64,000 bases of DNA from Luteimonas vadosa (GCF_039543545.1 NZ_BAABJY010000001.1:372001-436000), one strand, 5' to 3'; shown: positions 37,097 to 46,344, counted from the stretch's first letter. The notes: generated from the letters alone by a model not told the origin. Program-made: numbers and translations.

Positions 37097-38392
37097 CTAC
37101 GACCGTCGCTGCAACCGTGCGTAGAAGAAGCCGTCCATCCCGGCCTCGCCAGGCAGGCGCTGGTGGCCGGCGCCGGTGTCCGCACCGAAGCGCGGATCGA
37201 GCGGAACGAGGATCGCGTCCGGCGTGCGAGCCAGGAACGCCTCGACCTGGCGTTGGTTCTCGTCCCGGAGGACCGAGCACGTCGCGTACAGCAGGCTCCC
37301 CCCCGGCGCCAGCAGCGGCCAAAGCGCGTCGAGGAGGCGGCGCTGCGTGTCCAGCAGCCCATCGAGGTCGCTCCCGCGGCGGTGCAGCAGGATGTCCGGC
37401 TGGCGTCGGACGATGCCGGTGGCGGAACAGGGCGCATCGACGAGGATGGCGTCGAACGACTCGCCGTCCCACCAGGTGGCGGTGTCGGTGGCGTCGGCCG
37501 CCTTCAGCTCGGCCGCCGCGCCGACGCCTAGCCGTGCGAACGTCGCGCGGACCTTTTCCAGCCGCGCGGGGTCGATGTCGAGGGCGAGCAGGCGCAAGAA
37601 AGGATCGCGCTCCAGCAGGTGCGCGGACTTGCCGCCCGGCGCGGCACAGGCGTCGAGCACGCGTGCGCCCGGCGGCGGCGACAGCGCGTCGGCGACGGCC
37701 TGCGCGGCGGCATCCTGCACCGACACGTCGCCGTCGTCGAACCCGGGCAACCGCGTCACCGGCGTCGCGTCTTCCAGCCGCAGCGCATCGTCGAAGCCGG
37801 GCTGTTCCGTCGCCGGCAATCCTGCCTCGGCGAGGCGGTCGCAATAGGCCTGGCGGCCGCCGCGCCGGCGATTGACCCGCAGCCACATCGGTGCGCGCCC
37901 GGCACTGGCCGCGACGATGCCGTCGAACTCCGCGGGCCAGTCCGATCGCAGGCGTGCCTGCAGCCACTCCGGCCAGGCCGCTTCCGGCGCCACGTCGACC
38001 AGCCCCTCGCGCTGCGCGCGTCGCAGCAAGGCGTTCACCAGGCCCGCTTGGCGCGAACGGCCCAGTGCGCGCGCCGCCTCCACGGTCGCGCCGACGGCCG
38101 CATGCGGCGCCAGGCCCAGCGCGTCGAGCTGCGCGAACCCCACGTGCAGCAGGGCGCGCAACACGCCATCCCGGCGGGGCACCGGCTTGGCCATCCACGC
38201 CGCCAGGCTGGCCTCATGCCGCGCGTGCTGCCGCAGCGCGGCGAAGCAGATCGCCTCGACCAGGGCGCGATCGCGGGGATCGGGCAGGCGAGGCAATGCG
38301 CTCGCCAGTTCCCCCTTGAGCGAGCGGCCATCGTGCATGACCGCGTCGAGCACGCGCGCGGCCGCGACGCGTGACGCCGCCCCCGCGCTCAC
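37097..38392 (-). CDS. rsmB: 16S rRNA m5C967 methyltransferase
   Basis: Methyltransferase of 431 residues that modifies C967 of 16S rRNA with SAM. An N-terminal NusB-like RNA-binding domain (1-140) precedes the Rossmann domain with DACAAPGGKSAHLLE. The catalytic cysteines are in DAPCSATGIVRRQPDI and LLYATCSVLRDEN. It is the last gene of the minus-strand def-fmt-rsmB set and lies 9 bp after fmt. Confidence 0.95.
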   Translation of the reverse strand: MSAGAASRVAAARVLDAVMHDGRSLKGELASALPRLPDPRDRALVEAICFAALRQHARHEASLAAWMAKPVPRRDGVLRALLHVGFAQLDALGLAPHAAVGATVEAARALGRSRQAGLVNALLRRAQREGLVDVAPEAAWPEWLQARLRSDWPAEFDGIVAASAGRAPMWLRVNRRRGGRQAYCDRLAEAGLPATEQPGFDDALRLEDATPVTRLPGFDDGDVSVQDAAAQAVADALSPPPGARVLDACAAPGGKSAHLLERDPFLRLLALDIDPARLEKVRATFARLGVGAAAELKAADATDTATWWDGESFDAILVDAPCSATGIVRRQPDILLHRRGSDLDGLLDTQRRLLDALWPLLAPGGSLLYATCSVLRDENQRQVEAFLARTPDAILVPLDPRFGADTGAGHQRLPGEAGMDGFFYARLQRRS

Positions 38393-38401
38393 GCGTCCAC
38401 C

Positions 38402-39343
38402 CTAGCCCGCACCCGCGGGCGGGGCCGGGACGGCGAGGTCGCGCCTCGCATTGAGGTAGTCCGCCGCGGTGATCGCCTTGCCGCCGGCCCGCTGCAAGGT
38501 GCGGATGCGCAGCGCGCCTTCGCCGCAGGCGACGTCGATGCCATCCCGGCCGCCGTGCAGCACGGTGCCCGGGGCGGCGCGGTGCGCCAGCGGCAGGGCA
38601 ACCGCGGCATGCACGCGCACGCGCTCCCCCGCGATCTCGGCTTCGGCCATCGGCCAGGGATTGAACGCGCGCACCTTGTTCGCCAGCGCCGCCGCGGGTC
38701 GCGCCCAGTCCAGCGGCGCCTCGGACTTGTCCAGCTTGCGCGCATGGGTGGCGCCGCTATCCGGCTGCGGCCGGGCCACCGGCAGCATCGTGGCGCGCAA
38801 CAGGCCGAGGCCATCGGCCAGCACCTGCGCACCCAGCGCCGCGAGGCGGTCGTGCAACTCGCCCGAGGTTTCCGACGCGCCGATCTCCAGCGACTGCGAG
38901 AGCAGGACCGGGCCGGTGTCGAGCCCCTTCTCCATCTGCATCAGGCACACGCCGGTCTGCGTGTCGCCGGCCTCGATCGCACGCTGGATTGGCGCTGCCC
39001 CGCGCCACCTGGGCAGGAGGGAGGCATGCACGTTCCAGCAGCCGTATGCGGGGATGTCGAGCACCGCCTGCGGCAGGATCAGGCCGTAGGCCACCACCAC
39101 CATCAGGTCCGGTTCGAGCGCCCGCAGCGCGTCCTGGGACGCCTGCGACTTCAGCGTCTCCGGCTGCACGACCTCGAACCCGCGCTGCAGCGCCTCCAGC
39201 TTGACCGGGGACGGCTGCAGCGAACGGCCACGCCCGGCGCGACGATCCGGCTGGGTGTAGACCGCGACGATCTCGGCGCGGTTGGCCGCCGCGCGCAGCG
39301 AAGGCACGGCGAATCCGGGGGTGCCGGCGAACACGATCCTCAC
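38402..39343 (-). CDS. fmt: Methionyl-tRNA formyltransferase
   Basis: Enzyme of 313 residues that formylates initiator Met-tRNA using 10-formyltetrahydrofolate. It starts with GTG at 39343 giving VRIVFAGTPGFAVPSLRA. Its catalytic region is NVHASLLPRWRGAAPIQRAIEAGD with the Asn/His/Asp triad, and the C-terminal OB-fold follows. The next upstream Met would add 28 non-family residues. It is followed by rsmB and lies downstream of def, the standard order. Confidence 0.95.
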   Translation of the reverse strand: MRIVFAGTPGFAVPSLRAAANRAEIVAVYTQPDRRAGRGRSLQPSPVKLEALQRGFEVVQPETLKSQASQDALRALEPDLMVVVAYGLILPQAVLDIPAYGCWNVHASLLPRWRGAAPIQRAIEAGDTQTGVCLMQMEKGLDTGPVLLSQSLEIGASETSGELHDRLAALGAQVLADGLGLLRATMLPVARPQPDSGATHARKLDKSEAPLDWARPAAALANKVRAFNPWPMAEAEIAGERVRVHAAVALPLAHRAAPGTVLHGGRDGIDVACGEGALRIRTLQRAGGKAITAADYLNARRDLAVPAPPAGAG

Positions 39344-39443
39344 GCCGGCGCCGTCCACCGCGCGGCCAGGCGGCTCCCGCACCGACGCGTGGCGCGTCGC
39401 GCGACCCGCGGGCCGCGCGCTTCGCATCGGCGAGCGGTCATTG

Positions 39444-39959
39444 CTAGTCCCTGCCCTTCTGCAACTTCTCGTACTTCTTCAAGGCCCGGTCGCGCTTGAG
39501 CGGGGACAGGTGATCGATGAAGAGCTTGCCGTCGAGGTGGTCGACCTCGTGCTGGACGCAGGTCGCCAGCAGCCCGTCGACCTCCAGCACGAAGGGTTTG
39601 CCGTGGCGGTCCAGCGCCTCGACCTCGATGCCATCGGCGCGCGTCACGTCGGCGAAGATGCCGGGGATGGACAGGCATCCCTCCTGGTGAACGCGCAGCT
39701 GCTCGGTGCGGCGGCGAATGACCGGGTTGACGAAGACCAGCGGCGAATCGCGCTCCTCGCTCACGTCGATGATCATGAAGCGCTCGTGGGTGTCCACCTG
39801 GGTGGCGGCCAGCCCGATCCCGGGGGCCGCGTACATGGTCTCGAACATGTCGTCGAGCAGGCGCTGGAAGGCGGGTTCGGACGTCCGGTCGGGCGCCGTC
39901 GGCGCGGCGACCTTGCGCAGGCGGGGATTGGGGTGTTCCAGGATATGGATCAGGGGCAT
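39444..39959 (-). CDS. def: Peptide deformylase
   Basis: Metalloenzyme of 171 residues that removes the N-formyl group from nascent proteins. All three motifs are present: GIGLAATQVD, EGCLSIPG and QHEVDHLDG (metal ligands Cys, His, His). The start is the ATG giving MPLIHILEHPNPRLRKVA; an upstream Met adds 19 residues without family support. It is divergent from the LysM gene with 149 bp between starts. Confidence 0.96.
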   Translation of the reverse strand: MPLIHILEHPNPRLRKVAAPTAPDRTSEPAFQRLLDDMFETMYAAPGIGLAATQVDTHERFMIIDVSEERDSPLVFVNPVIRRRTEQLRVHQEGCLSIPGIFADVTRADGIEVEALDRHGKPFVLEVDGLLATCVQHEVDHLDGKLFIDHLSPLKRDRALKKYEKLQKGRD

Positions 39960-40037
39960 GGCTGGGCGGTCGGGCGGCGGCAAAGGGTGGCAGCGGTCAC
40001 AACCGCGGCCGATCACGCCATTGTAGCCCCGGCGAGC

Positions 40038-40068
40038 TTGCCTTTGGCCGGTATTTCTGGGCTATAGT
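40038..40068 (+). promoter_or_regulatory. Candidate promoter of the LysM-dprA-smg genes
   Basis: TTGCCT at 40038-40043 and TATAGT at 40063-40068 with a 19-bp spacer, 40 bp before the LysM gene start, in the divergent region shared with def. The spacer is longer than ideal. Confidence 0.4.
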
Positions 40069-40108
40069 GCTGGCGCTGCAAGGGGAAATCTTCAAGGGGA
40101 GCAAGTAG

Positions 40109-41278
40109 ATGGCCGTCATGCTTCAGCGCCTTTCTCAGGGGCTACGCACGGGTTTCGCGGTCGCGCTGCTGACGGTGGCGACCTACGCCGCTGCGCAGGG
40201 CGTGCGCGGCGACCACCCGGACACCTACGTGGTGCAGCGCGGCGACACGCTGTGGGACATCGCGGGTCGCTTCCTCAAGCGGCCCTGGCTGTGGCCGGAA
40301 ATCTGGCAGGCCAACCCGCAGATCCACAACCCGCACCTGATCTATCCAGGCGACGTCATCAGCCTGGCCTACCTCAACCGGCTCGGCCTGGAGCCCGGTC
40401 CCCGCGACGGCGCGCCGATCACGGCCGTCCCGCTGTCGGAGATCGAACCATTCCTGAAGGACCTGCGGGTCGTCGACCGCTACGAGCACCTGCCCTACGT
40501 GGTCGGCCTTGAGGACGACCGCCTGCGCGCCTCGCGCGGACAGGTGGCCTACGTGCGCGGCCTGGCCAATGCCGTCCCCGGCACGCGCTACGCCGTGGTG
40601 CGCCCGACGGTGCAGTACACGCACCTCGAGCGTGCCGGCATGTGCTGCGACATCTTCCCGAAGAACGACCTCGACTACCGCGGCCGCCGCGAGCTGGACT
40701 TCCAGCAGTTCTGGACCAACGCCGTGTTTCCCGAGAAGGGCTCGGAGATCCTCGGCTACGAGCTGATGAAGCTCAACGTCGGCACCATCACCCGCGGCGA
40801 AGTCGGCGGCATCGAGGCCAGCACCCTGCTGCTGGACGAGGAAGGCCGCGAGGTCCGCATCGGCGACCGCCTGGTCGCAGTCGACCCCCAGCCCTACGAC
40901 CTGCAGTTTTTCCCGCACCCGCCCAGGGCGCAGACCGAGTACGGTCGCGCACGCGTCATCGCCGTGGCCGACATGCTCACCTCCGGCGGCCCGCGCGACG
41001 TGGTCGCGCTCTCGGTCGGTGCGCGCGAAGGCATCGACAACGGCACCGTGTTCTCGATCTGGCGCGAAGGCAGCAACGTCGTCGACGAGGTCCGCTACGG
41101 CCGGGACCGCGAGCCGTTCACCGTGGACTTCGAGGACAAGGTGCGCCTGCCCGACGAGTTCGCCGGCCACGTGATGGTGTTCCGCACCTTCGAACGGGTC
41201 AGCTACGGCCTGGTCATGGACAGCATCAAGCCCAGCCGCGTCGGCTACCACCTCAAGCATCCCGACGCGCCTTACTGA
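40109..41278 (+). CDS. LysM-domain peptidoglycan-binding exported protein
   Basis: Protein of 389 residues. A signal sequence (GFAVALLTVATYAAAQG) is followed by one LysM domain, TYVVQRGDTLWDIAGRFLKRPWLWPEIWQANPQIHNPHLIYPGDVISL (about residues 35-85). A 290-residue domain of unknown function follows. This protein is recurrently found between def and dprA in gammaproteobacteria. It probably sits in the periplasm on peptidoglycan. A GGGGAGCAAGT ribosome-binding stretch precedes the ATG. A hairpin follows the stop. Confidence 0.87.
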   Translation: MAVMLQRLSQGLRTGFAVALLTVATYAAAQGVRGDHPDTYVVQRGDTLWDIAGRFLKRPWLWPEIWQANPQIHNPHLIYPGDVISLAYLNRLGLEPGPRDGAPITAVPLSEIEPFLKDLRVVDRYEHLPYVVGLEDDRLRASRGQVAYVRGLANAVPGTRYAVVRPTVQYTHLERAGMCCDIFPKNDLDYRGRRELDFQQFWTNAVFPEKGSEILGYELMKLNVGTITRGEVGGIEASTLLLDEEGREVRIGDRLVAVDPQPYDLQFFPHPPRAQTEYGRARVIAVADMLTSGGPRDVVALSVGAREGIDNGTVFSIWREGSNVVDEVRYGRDREPFTVDFEDKVRLPDEFAGHVMVFRTFERVSYGLVMDSIKPSRVGYHLKHPDAPY

Positions 41279-41319
41279 CGCCTGGGGGGGTCCGGGTAGG
41301 CGCATTCCTACCCGCCAGC

Positions 41320-41345
41320 ACGACGGCGCCCGAGGGCGCCGTCGT
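41320..41345 (+). terminator. Hairpin terminator between LysM gene and dprA
   Basis: A perfect 11-bp stem, ACGACGGCGCC against GGCGCCGTCGT, with a 4-base loop and then CGTTT. It lies 41 bp after the LysM gene stop and 24 bp before dprA, so it may reduce read-through. Confidence 0.6.
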
Positions 41346-41368
41346 CGTTTCCGCGCCAGGCTTCCGGG

Positions 41369-42538
41369 ATGGACACCGAACGCACCCACGCCCTGTTGCG
41401 CCTCGTCGCCGCAGGGGGCCGCACCGCCCCGCGAAGACGACTGCTGGAGGACCATCCCGATCCCGCCACCGCCTGCGCGGCCGGGCCGGAGGCCTGGCGC
41501 CGAGCCGGCATGGATGCCGCCCAGGCGCAGGCCTTGCGCGACGGCGCGCCGGGCACGCTGGACCGGAGCGTCGCCTGGCTGGCCCAGCCGGACCACCACC
41601 TGATCGGTTGGTCCGACCCCGACTACCCGGCCCTGCTGCGTCGCATCCCCAGTCCTCCGCTGGCGCTGTTCGTCGCCGGCGACCCGGCCTTGCTGTGGCA
41701 TCCGGCGGTCGCCATCGTCGGCAGCCGCTCGCCCAGCGCCGGGGGCCTGGACAATGCACACGGCTTCGCGCATGCCCTGTGCCGGGCAGGGTTCGCCGTT
41801 ACCAGCGGCCTGGCGGCCGGCATCGACACCGCCGCCCACGCGGCCGCACTCGGCGCCGGCGGCGGAACGGTCGCGGTCCTGGGCACCGGCATCGACGTGC
41901 CTTACCCCAGGGGCAACGGCAGCCTGCACGCCCGGATCGCGGCCTCGGGCGCGGTGGTCAGCGAGCACCCGCCGGGCACCGGGGTGCGTCGCGAGCACTT
42001 CCCCAGCCGCAACCGGATCATTGCCGGGCTGTCGCTGGGCACCCTCGTGGTCGAGGCCGCGGCACGCTCGGGGGCGCTGATCACCGCACGCCTCGCGGCC
42101 GAGTCGGGGCGCGAGGTCTTCGCCATCCCGGGCTCGATCCACAATCCCAAGGCGCGCGGCTGCCATCGACTGATCCGCGACGGTGCCGCGCTGGTCGAGG
42201 ACGCGGCTGAATTGATCGAGGCCATCGCCCCGCTCGCGGCGGAACTGGGGGAGGCCTTGCGCCATCGGCTTGGCGACCCCAACTCGTTATCCGGCGATGC
42301 CGGCCAGCCGGCACCGCAGGTCACCGCACCCGACGATCCCGACCACCAGCGCTTGTGGGAAGCCCTCGGGCACGACCCCACGGGTATGGATCGACTGGTG
42401 CTCCGCACCGGATTGACGGCCGCACGGCTGTCCTCCATGCTGCTGCTCATGGAGCTGGAGGGCCGTGTCGCGGTCGAACATGGCCGGTATTCGCGCAAGT
42501 CCTTTCACCAGGCGCCCTCGGGCGCAGGCCGGGGGTAA
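41369..42538 (+). CDS. dprA: DNA-processing protein DprA
   Basis: Protein of 389 residues that loads RecA onto incoming single-stranded DNA during natural transformation. Its Rossmann core contains VAIVGSRSPSAGG, GLAAGIDTAAHAAAL, GTGIDVPYP and FPSRNRIIAGLS. A C-terminal winged-helix segment (about 310-380) is present. It starts 90 bp after the LysM gene and its TAA directly abuts the smg ATG. Confidence 0.95.
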   Translation: MDTERTHALLRLVAAGGRTAPRRRLLEDHPDPATACAAGPEAWRRAGMDAAQAQALRDGAPGTLDRSVAWLAQPDHHLIGWSDPDYPALLRRIPSPPLALFVAGDPALLWHPAVAIVGSRSPSAGGLDNAHGFAHALCRAGFAVTSGLAAGIDTAAHAAALGAGGGTVAVLGTGIDVPYPRGNGSLHARIAASGAVVSEHPPGTGVRREHFPSRNRIIAGLSLGTLVVEAAARSGALITARLAAESGREVFAIPGSIHNPKARGCHRLIRDGAALVEDAAELIEAIAPLAAELGEALRHRLGDPNSLSGDAGQPAPQVTAPDDPDHQRLWEALGHDPTGMDRLVLRTGLTAARLSSMLLLMELEGRVAVEHGRYSRKSFHQAPSGAGRG

Positions 42539-43012
42539 ATGAAAGAGAGCATCCTGGACGTCCTGCTCTACCTGTTCGAACACTATTTCACCGAAGACGC
42601 GGACCTGGTCCGCGACCGCGACTCCCTCCAGAACGGCCTGCTCCAGGCCGGTTTCAGCCCCGCCGAGATCAGCAAGGCCTTCGACTGGCTCGACGCCCTC
42701 GCAGACCAGCGCCCGACGGCCGGCGTGCCCCGCGCCAACGGTCCCACCCGTGTCTACTTCGGTGCCGAACTCGACAAGCTCGACGTCGAATGCCGCGGCT
42801 TCCTGCTGTTCCTGGAACAGCACGGCATCCTCGACGCCGACCAGCGTGAGCTGGTGCTGGACCGTGCCATGGCCCTGGACCAGGACGACCTGGACCTGGA
42901 CGACCTCAAGTGGGTGGTGCTCATGGTGCTGTTCAACCAGCCCGGCGCCGAAGCCGCCTACGCGTGGATGGAAACGCAGATGTTCGTCGACGAGCCCGAA
43001 CCCGTGCACTAG
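42539..43012 (+). CDS. smg: Smg family protein (DUF494)
   Basis: Conserved acidic protein of 157 residues, starting MKESILDVLLYLFEHYF as in the family. Its biochemical function is unknown; it is always near dprA and topA or tsaC. The ATG immediately follows the dprA stop. Confidence 0.93.
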   Translation: MKESILDVLLYLFEHYFTEDADLVRDRDSLQNGLLQAGFSPAEISKAFDWLDALADQRPTAGVPRANGPTRVYFGAELDKLDVECRGFLLFLEQHGILDADQRELVLDRAMALDQDDLDLDDLKWVVLMVLFNQPGAEAAYAWMETQMFVDEPEPVH

Positions 43013-43073
43013 CCCCGGACGGTCCGATCGGGCGCGGCTGTGCTTGACAGCGCGTGCCATGGCGTGATTCCAC

Positions 43074-43079
43074 TATAAA
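43074..43079 (+). promoter_or_regulatory. topA: Candidate -10 element of topA
   Basis: TATAAA in an AT-rich patch about 100 bp before topA. A consensus TTGACA lies at 43044-43049, but the 24-bp spacer is too long for an ordinary sigma-70 promoter. The assignment is therefore tentative. Confidence 0.3.
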
Positions 43080-43180
43080 TAGAGCGAACCTGAACGCCCG
43101 AGGCCGCCGGCCCCGGGCGTCGTCTTCTCCAGCCCCACGCACAGGCAAGGCCGGCGGCCCTGCCCGGAACCCCCAACCCC

Positions 43181-45763
43181 ATGGCCAAGAACCTCCTCAT
43201 CGTCGAGTCGCCCGCAAAGGCCAAGACGATCAACAAGTACCTGGGCAAGGATTTCCAGGTCCTTGCCTCCTATGGCCACGTCCGCGACCTGGTGCCGAAG
43301 GAAGGGGCGGTCGATCCCGACAACCACTTCGCGATGCGCTACGAGACGATCGAGAAGAACGAAAAGCACGTCACCGCCATCGCCAAGGCCGCCAAGGCCG
43401 CCGACAGCATCTACCTGGCGACCGACCCGGACCGCGAGGGCGAGGCGATCAGCTGGCACATCGCGGAGATCCTGAAGGAGCGCGGGCTGCTCGAGGACAA
43501 GACCTTGGAGCGGGTGGTGTTCACCGAGATCACGCCGCGTGCGATCAAGGACGCGATGGCACGTCCGCGCACGATCGCCGTCGACCTGGTCGACGCCTAC
43601 CAGGTCCGGCGCGCGCTGGATTACCTCGTCGGCTTCAACCTGTCGCCGGTGTTGTGGCGCAAGGTGCAGCGGGGGCTGTCGGCCGGTCGCGTGCAATCGC
43701 CCGCGCTGCGCATGATCGTGGAGCGGGAGGAGGAGATCGAGGCCTTCGTGGCGCGCGAGTACTGGTCGGTCGAGGCCGAGTGCGCGCATCCCTCCCAGGC
43801 CTTCACCGCGCGGCTCACCCGGCTGGACGGCAAGAAGTTCGAGCAGTTCACGATCACCGACGGCGACACCGCCGAGGCCGCGCGCCGGCGCATCGTCGAC
43901 GCCGCCAAGGGCGCGCTGCACGTCACCGACGTCGCCAGCAAGGAACGCAAGCGGCGGCCCTCGCCGCCGTTCACCACCTCGACGCTGCAACAGGAGGCCT
44001 CGCGCAAGCTGGGCTTCACCACCCGCCGCACGATGCAGGTGGCGCAGAAGCTGTACGAGGGCGTCAACATCGGCGAAGAGGGCACGGTCGGCCTGATCAG
44101 CTACATGCGTACCGACTCGGTCAGCCTGTCCAACGACGCCCTGGGCGAACTGCGCGACGTCATCGCCCGCGACTTCGGCACCAGTGCGTTGCCCGACAAG
44201 CCCAACGTCTACAAGACCAAGGCCAAGAACGCGCAGGAGGCGCACGAAGCCATCCGCCCGACCTCGGCCTTGCGCACCCCCGCGCAAATCGCGAAGTTCC
44301 TCGACGACGACGGCCGCCGCCTGTACGAGTTGATCTGGAAACGCGCGGTGGCGTGCCAGATGGTGCCGGCGACCCTCAACACGGTCAGCGTCGACCTCGC
44401 CGCCGGCGGCGACCATACCTTCCGGGCCACCGGCACCACGGTCATCGATCCCGGCTTCCTCGCGGTCTACGAGGAGGGCAAGGACAGCAAGGGCAAGGAA
44501 GACGAGGACGAGGGCCGCAAGCTGCCCGCCATGAAGCCCGGCGACCGCGTGCCGCTCGACCGCATCCACGCCGACCAGCACTTCACCGAACCGCCGCCGC
44601 GCTTCTCCGAGGCGAGCCTGGTCAAGGCGCTGGAGGAGTACGGCATCGGCCGCCCGTCCACCTACGCCTCGATCATCCAGACCCTGCAGTTCCGCAAGTA
44701 CGCCGAACTCGAGAACCGCCGATTCCGCCCGACCGACGTCGGCCGCGCCGTGTCCAACTTCCTCAGCAACCACTTCGCCCGCTACGTCGACTACGACTTC
44801 ACCGCCAAGCTCGAGGACGAGCTGGACGCGGTCTCGCGCGGCGAGCAGGACTGGGTGCCGCTGATGGAGACCTTCTGGGGCCCGTTCAAGGAGCTGGTGG
44901 ACGAGAAGACCGAATCGGTCGACCGCTCCGAGGCCACGGGCGCGCGCGAACTGGGCACCGACCCCAAGAGCGGCAAGCCGGTCAGCGTCCGCCTGGGTCG
45001 CTACGGACCCTACGCCGCGCTGGGCAGCATCGCCGAGGACGAGACGGAGAAGCCCAAGTTCGCCTCGCTGCGCCCGGGCCAGAGCATGCACACGATCTCG
45101 CTGGAGGAGGCCATCGACCTGTTCCGCCTGCCGCGCATCCTCGGCACCGACAAGGACGAGGAGGTCAGCGTCGGCATCGGGCGTTTCGGCCCCTTCGCCA
45201 AGCGCGGCAGCGTGTACGCCTCGCTGAAGAAGGAGGACGATCCGTACACGATCGACCTGGCGCGCGCGGTGTTCCTGATCGAGGAGAAGGAGGAGATCGC
45301 GCGCAACCGCATCATCAAGGAATTCGAGGGCAGCGACATCCAGGTGCTCAACGGGCGCTACGGCCCGTACCTCTCGGACGGCAAGCTCAACGGCAAGATC
45401 CCCAAGGACCGCGAGCCCGCCTCGCTGACCCTGGCCGAAGCGCAGCAGCTGATGGAGGAGACGGGTAAGCCGATGCGCGGGCGCTTCGGCAGGAAGGCCG
45501 CTGCGAAGAAGGCGCCGGCCAAGAAGGCCGCCGCCAAGGCCGCGAAGAAAACCACCAAGAAGGCCACGAAGAAGACGGCCAAGAAGGCAGCGAAGAAAAC
45601 CACCCGCAAGGCCGCGAAGAAACCGGCGGCGAAGGCCGCGAAAGCGAAGGCCGCGACGGCCCGCCCGGAGCAGGAACCGGCACAGTCCCTGCTCACGCCC
45701 GGCAAGTTCGTGCCCGGCAAGAAACGGGTGGTGAAGAAGGCGGACGACGACGCGCCTTTCTGA
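43181..45763 (+). CDS. topA: DNA topoisomerase I with lysine-rich tail
   Basis: Type IA topoisomerase of 860 residues that relaxes negative supercoils. It has the Toprim start LLIVESPAKAKTINKYL and ATDPDREGEAISWH, then GRVQSPALRMIVEREEEI, and the active tyrosine in GLISYMRTDSVSLS near residue 308. Instead of the C-terminal Cys4 zinc ribbons of E. coli TopA it has Topoisom_C repeats (RLGRYGPYAALG, GRFGPFAKRG, NGRYGPYLSDGK). It ends with a tail of about 70 residues rich in Lys/Ala, resembling histone H1 and probably binding DNA non-specifically. Confidence 0.96.
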   Translation: MAKNLLIVESPAKAKTINKYLGKDFQVLASYGHVRDLVPKEGAVDPDNHFAMRYETIEKNEKHVTAIAKAAKAADSIYLATDPDREGEAISWHIAEILKERGLLEDKTLERVVFTEITPRAIKDAMARPRTIAVDLVDAYQVRRALDYLVGFNLSPVLWRKVQRGLSAGRVQSPALRMIVEREEEIEAFVAREYWSVEAECAHPSQAFTARLTRLDGKKFEQFTITDGDTAEAARRRIVDAAKGALHVTDVASKERKRRPSPPFTTSTLQQEASRKLGFTTRRTMQVAQKLYEGVNIGEEGTVGLISYMRTDSVSLSNDALGELRDVIARDFGTSALPDKPNVYKTKAKNAQEAHEAIRPTSALRTPAQIAKFLDDDGRRLYELIWKRAVACQMVPATLNTVSVDLAAGGDHTFRATGTTVIDPGFLAVYEEGKDSKGKEDEDEGRKLPAMKPGDRVPLDRIHADQHFTEPPPRFSEASLVKALEEYGIGRPSTYASIIQTLQFRKYAELENRRFRPTDVGRAVSNFLSNHFARYVDYDFTAKLEDELDAVSRGEQDWVPLMETFWGPFKELVDEKTESVDRSEATGARELGTDPKSGKPVSVRLGRYGPYAALGSIAEDETEKPKFASLRPGQSMHTISLEEAIDLFRLPRILGTDKDEEVSVGIGRFGPFAKRGSVYASLKKEDDPYTIDLARAVFLIEEKEEIARNRIIKEFEGSDIQVLNGRYGPYLSDGKLNGKIPKDREPASLTLAEAQQLMEETGKPMRGRFGRKAAAKKAPAKKAAAKAAKKTTKKATKKTAKKAAKKTTRKAAKKPAAKAAKAKAATARPEQEPAQSLLTPGKFVPGKKRVVKKADDDAPF

Positions 45764-45801
45764 GGGAAACAGCCCCCTGCGGCGCTGCCGGGATCGTGGA
45801 C

Positions 45802-46344
45802 CTAGGTCTGCAGCGCCGTCAGGACGAATTCGCAGTGCGGATCGCCGCGGTGCATGCAGCGCACGTGGCGCAGCTCCGGCGGATCGTCGTAGTGCCGCAT
45901 GCTGGCGAGGATCAGCCCCTCCGCGAACGCGCACATCCGGCGCTGGGAGTGGTACGTCATCACCAGCTCGCCGGCCTCGTTGGCGTCGAAACCGAAGTCG
46001 GGCGCACTGGCCCCGGGGAAATCCCGGCGCACCTGCGGATGAATGATGTCGTTGAGCGTCAGCAGGAACGACCAGCTGTCCTGGTGCTGGTCGAACAGGT
46101 GCGGCGCCATCGCGTGGAAGTGGGCGACGGCCGACTCGCCGAACCAGCGCTGCGCGTCGTCGATGCCGATGCCGCGCTCCGTGGCGACGGCGGCCACCAG
46201 CGCATTGAACTCGGCGTCGGGATAAGTGCGCTGCTGGTCGAACGGTTCGGCCAGCCCGGCCTGGGCGATCGCGCGCTGCCAGGCCTGCTCGCCGAAGGCG
46301 TCGCGCGCGCAGCGGCCCAGCAATTCAAGCACGACTCCCTTCAT
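45802..46344 (-). CDS. Stand-alone H-NOX haem nitric oxide sensor
   Basis: Haem protein of 180 residues. It begins MKGVVLELL as H-NOX proteins do. Proximal haem ligand is H102; P115 and the propionate-binding Y131-x-S133-x-R135 are at family positions. The Zn-site residues C138, H160, C163 and C171 have the same spacing as those reported for H-NOX of Shewanella. The residue corresponding to the O2-stabilising distal tyrosine 140 is Phe, so it should bind NO and CO but not O2. There is no fused or adjacent kinase, cyclase or chemoreceptor. A longer frame starts at 46446, but the MKG start is typical. It converges with topA, 38 bp apart, and is divergent from tsaC. Confidence 0.92.
   Translation of the reverse strand: MKGVVLELLGRCARDAFGEQAWQRAIAQAGLAEPFDQQRTYPDAEFNALVAAVATERGIGIDDAQRWFGESAVAHFHAMAPHLFDQHQDSWSFLLTLNDIIHPQVRRDFPGASAPDFGFDANEAGELVMTYHSQRRMCAFAEGLILASMRHYDDPPELRHVRCMHRGDPHCEFVLTALQT

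Noticed and set aside
43044..43079. A standard sigma-70 promoter for topA made of TTGACA and TATAAA
   Set aside because: The spacer is 24 bp, outside the usable range, so only the -10-like element is kept as a tentative call.
45460..45700. AAG/GCC-rich run at the end of topA as a tandem repeat element
   Set aside because: It is the coding sequence of the lysine/alanine tail and is in frame throughout; it needs no separate repeat call.
43073..45934. Frame of about 950 codons antisense to topA
   Set aside because: Shadow frame opposite topA; the apparent Leu/Arg repeats mirror the lysine-rich tail.
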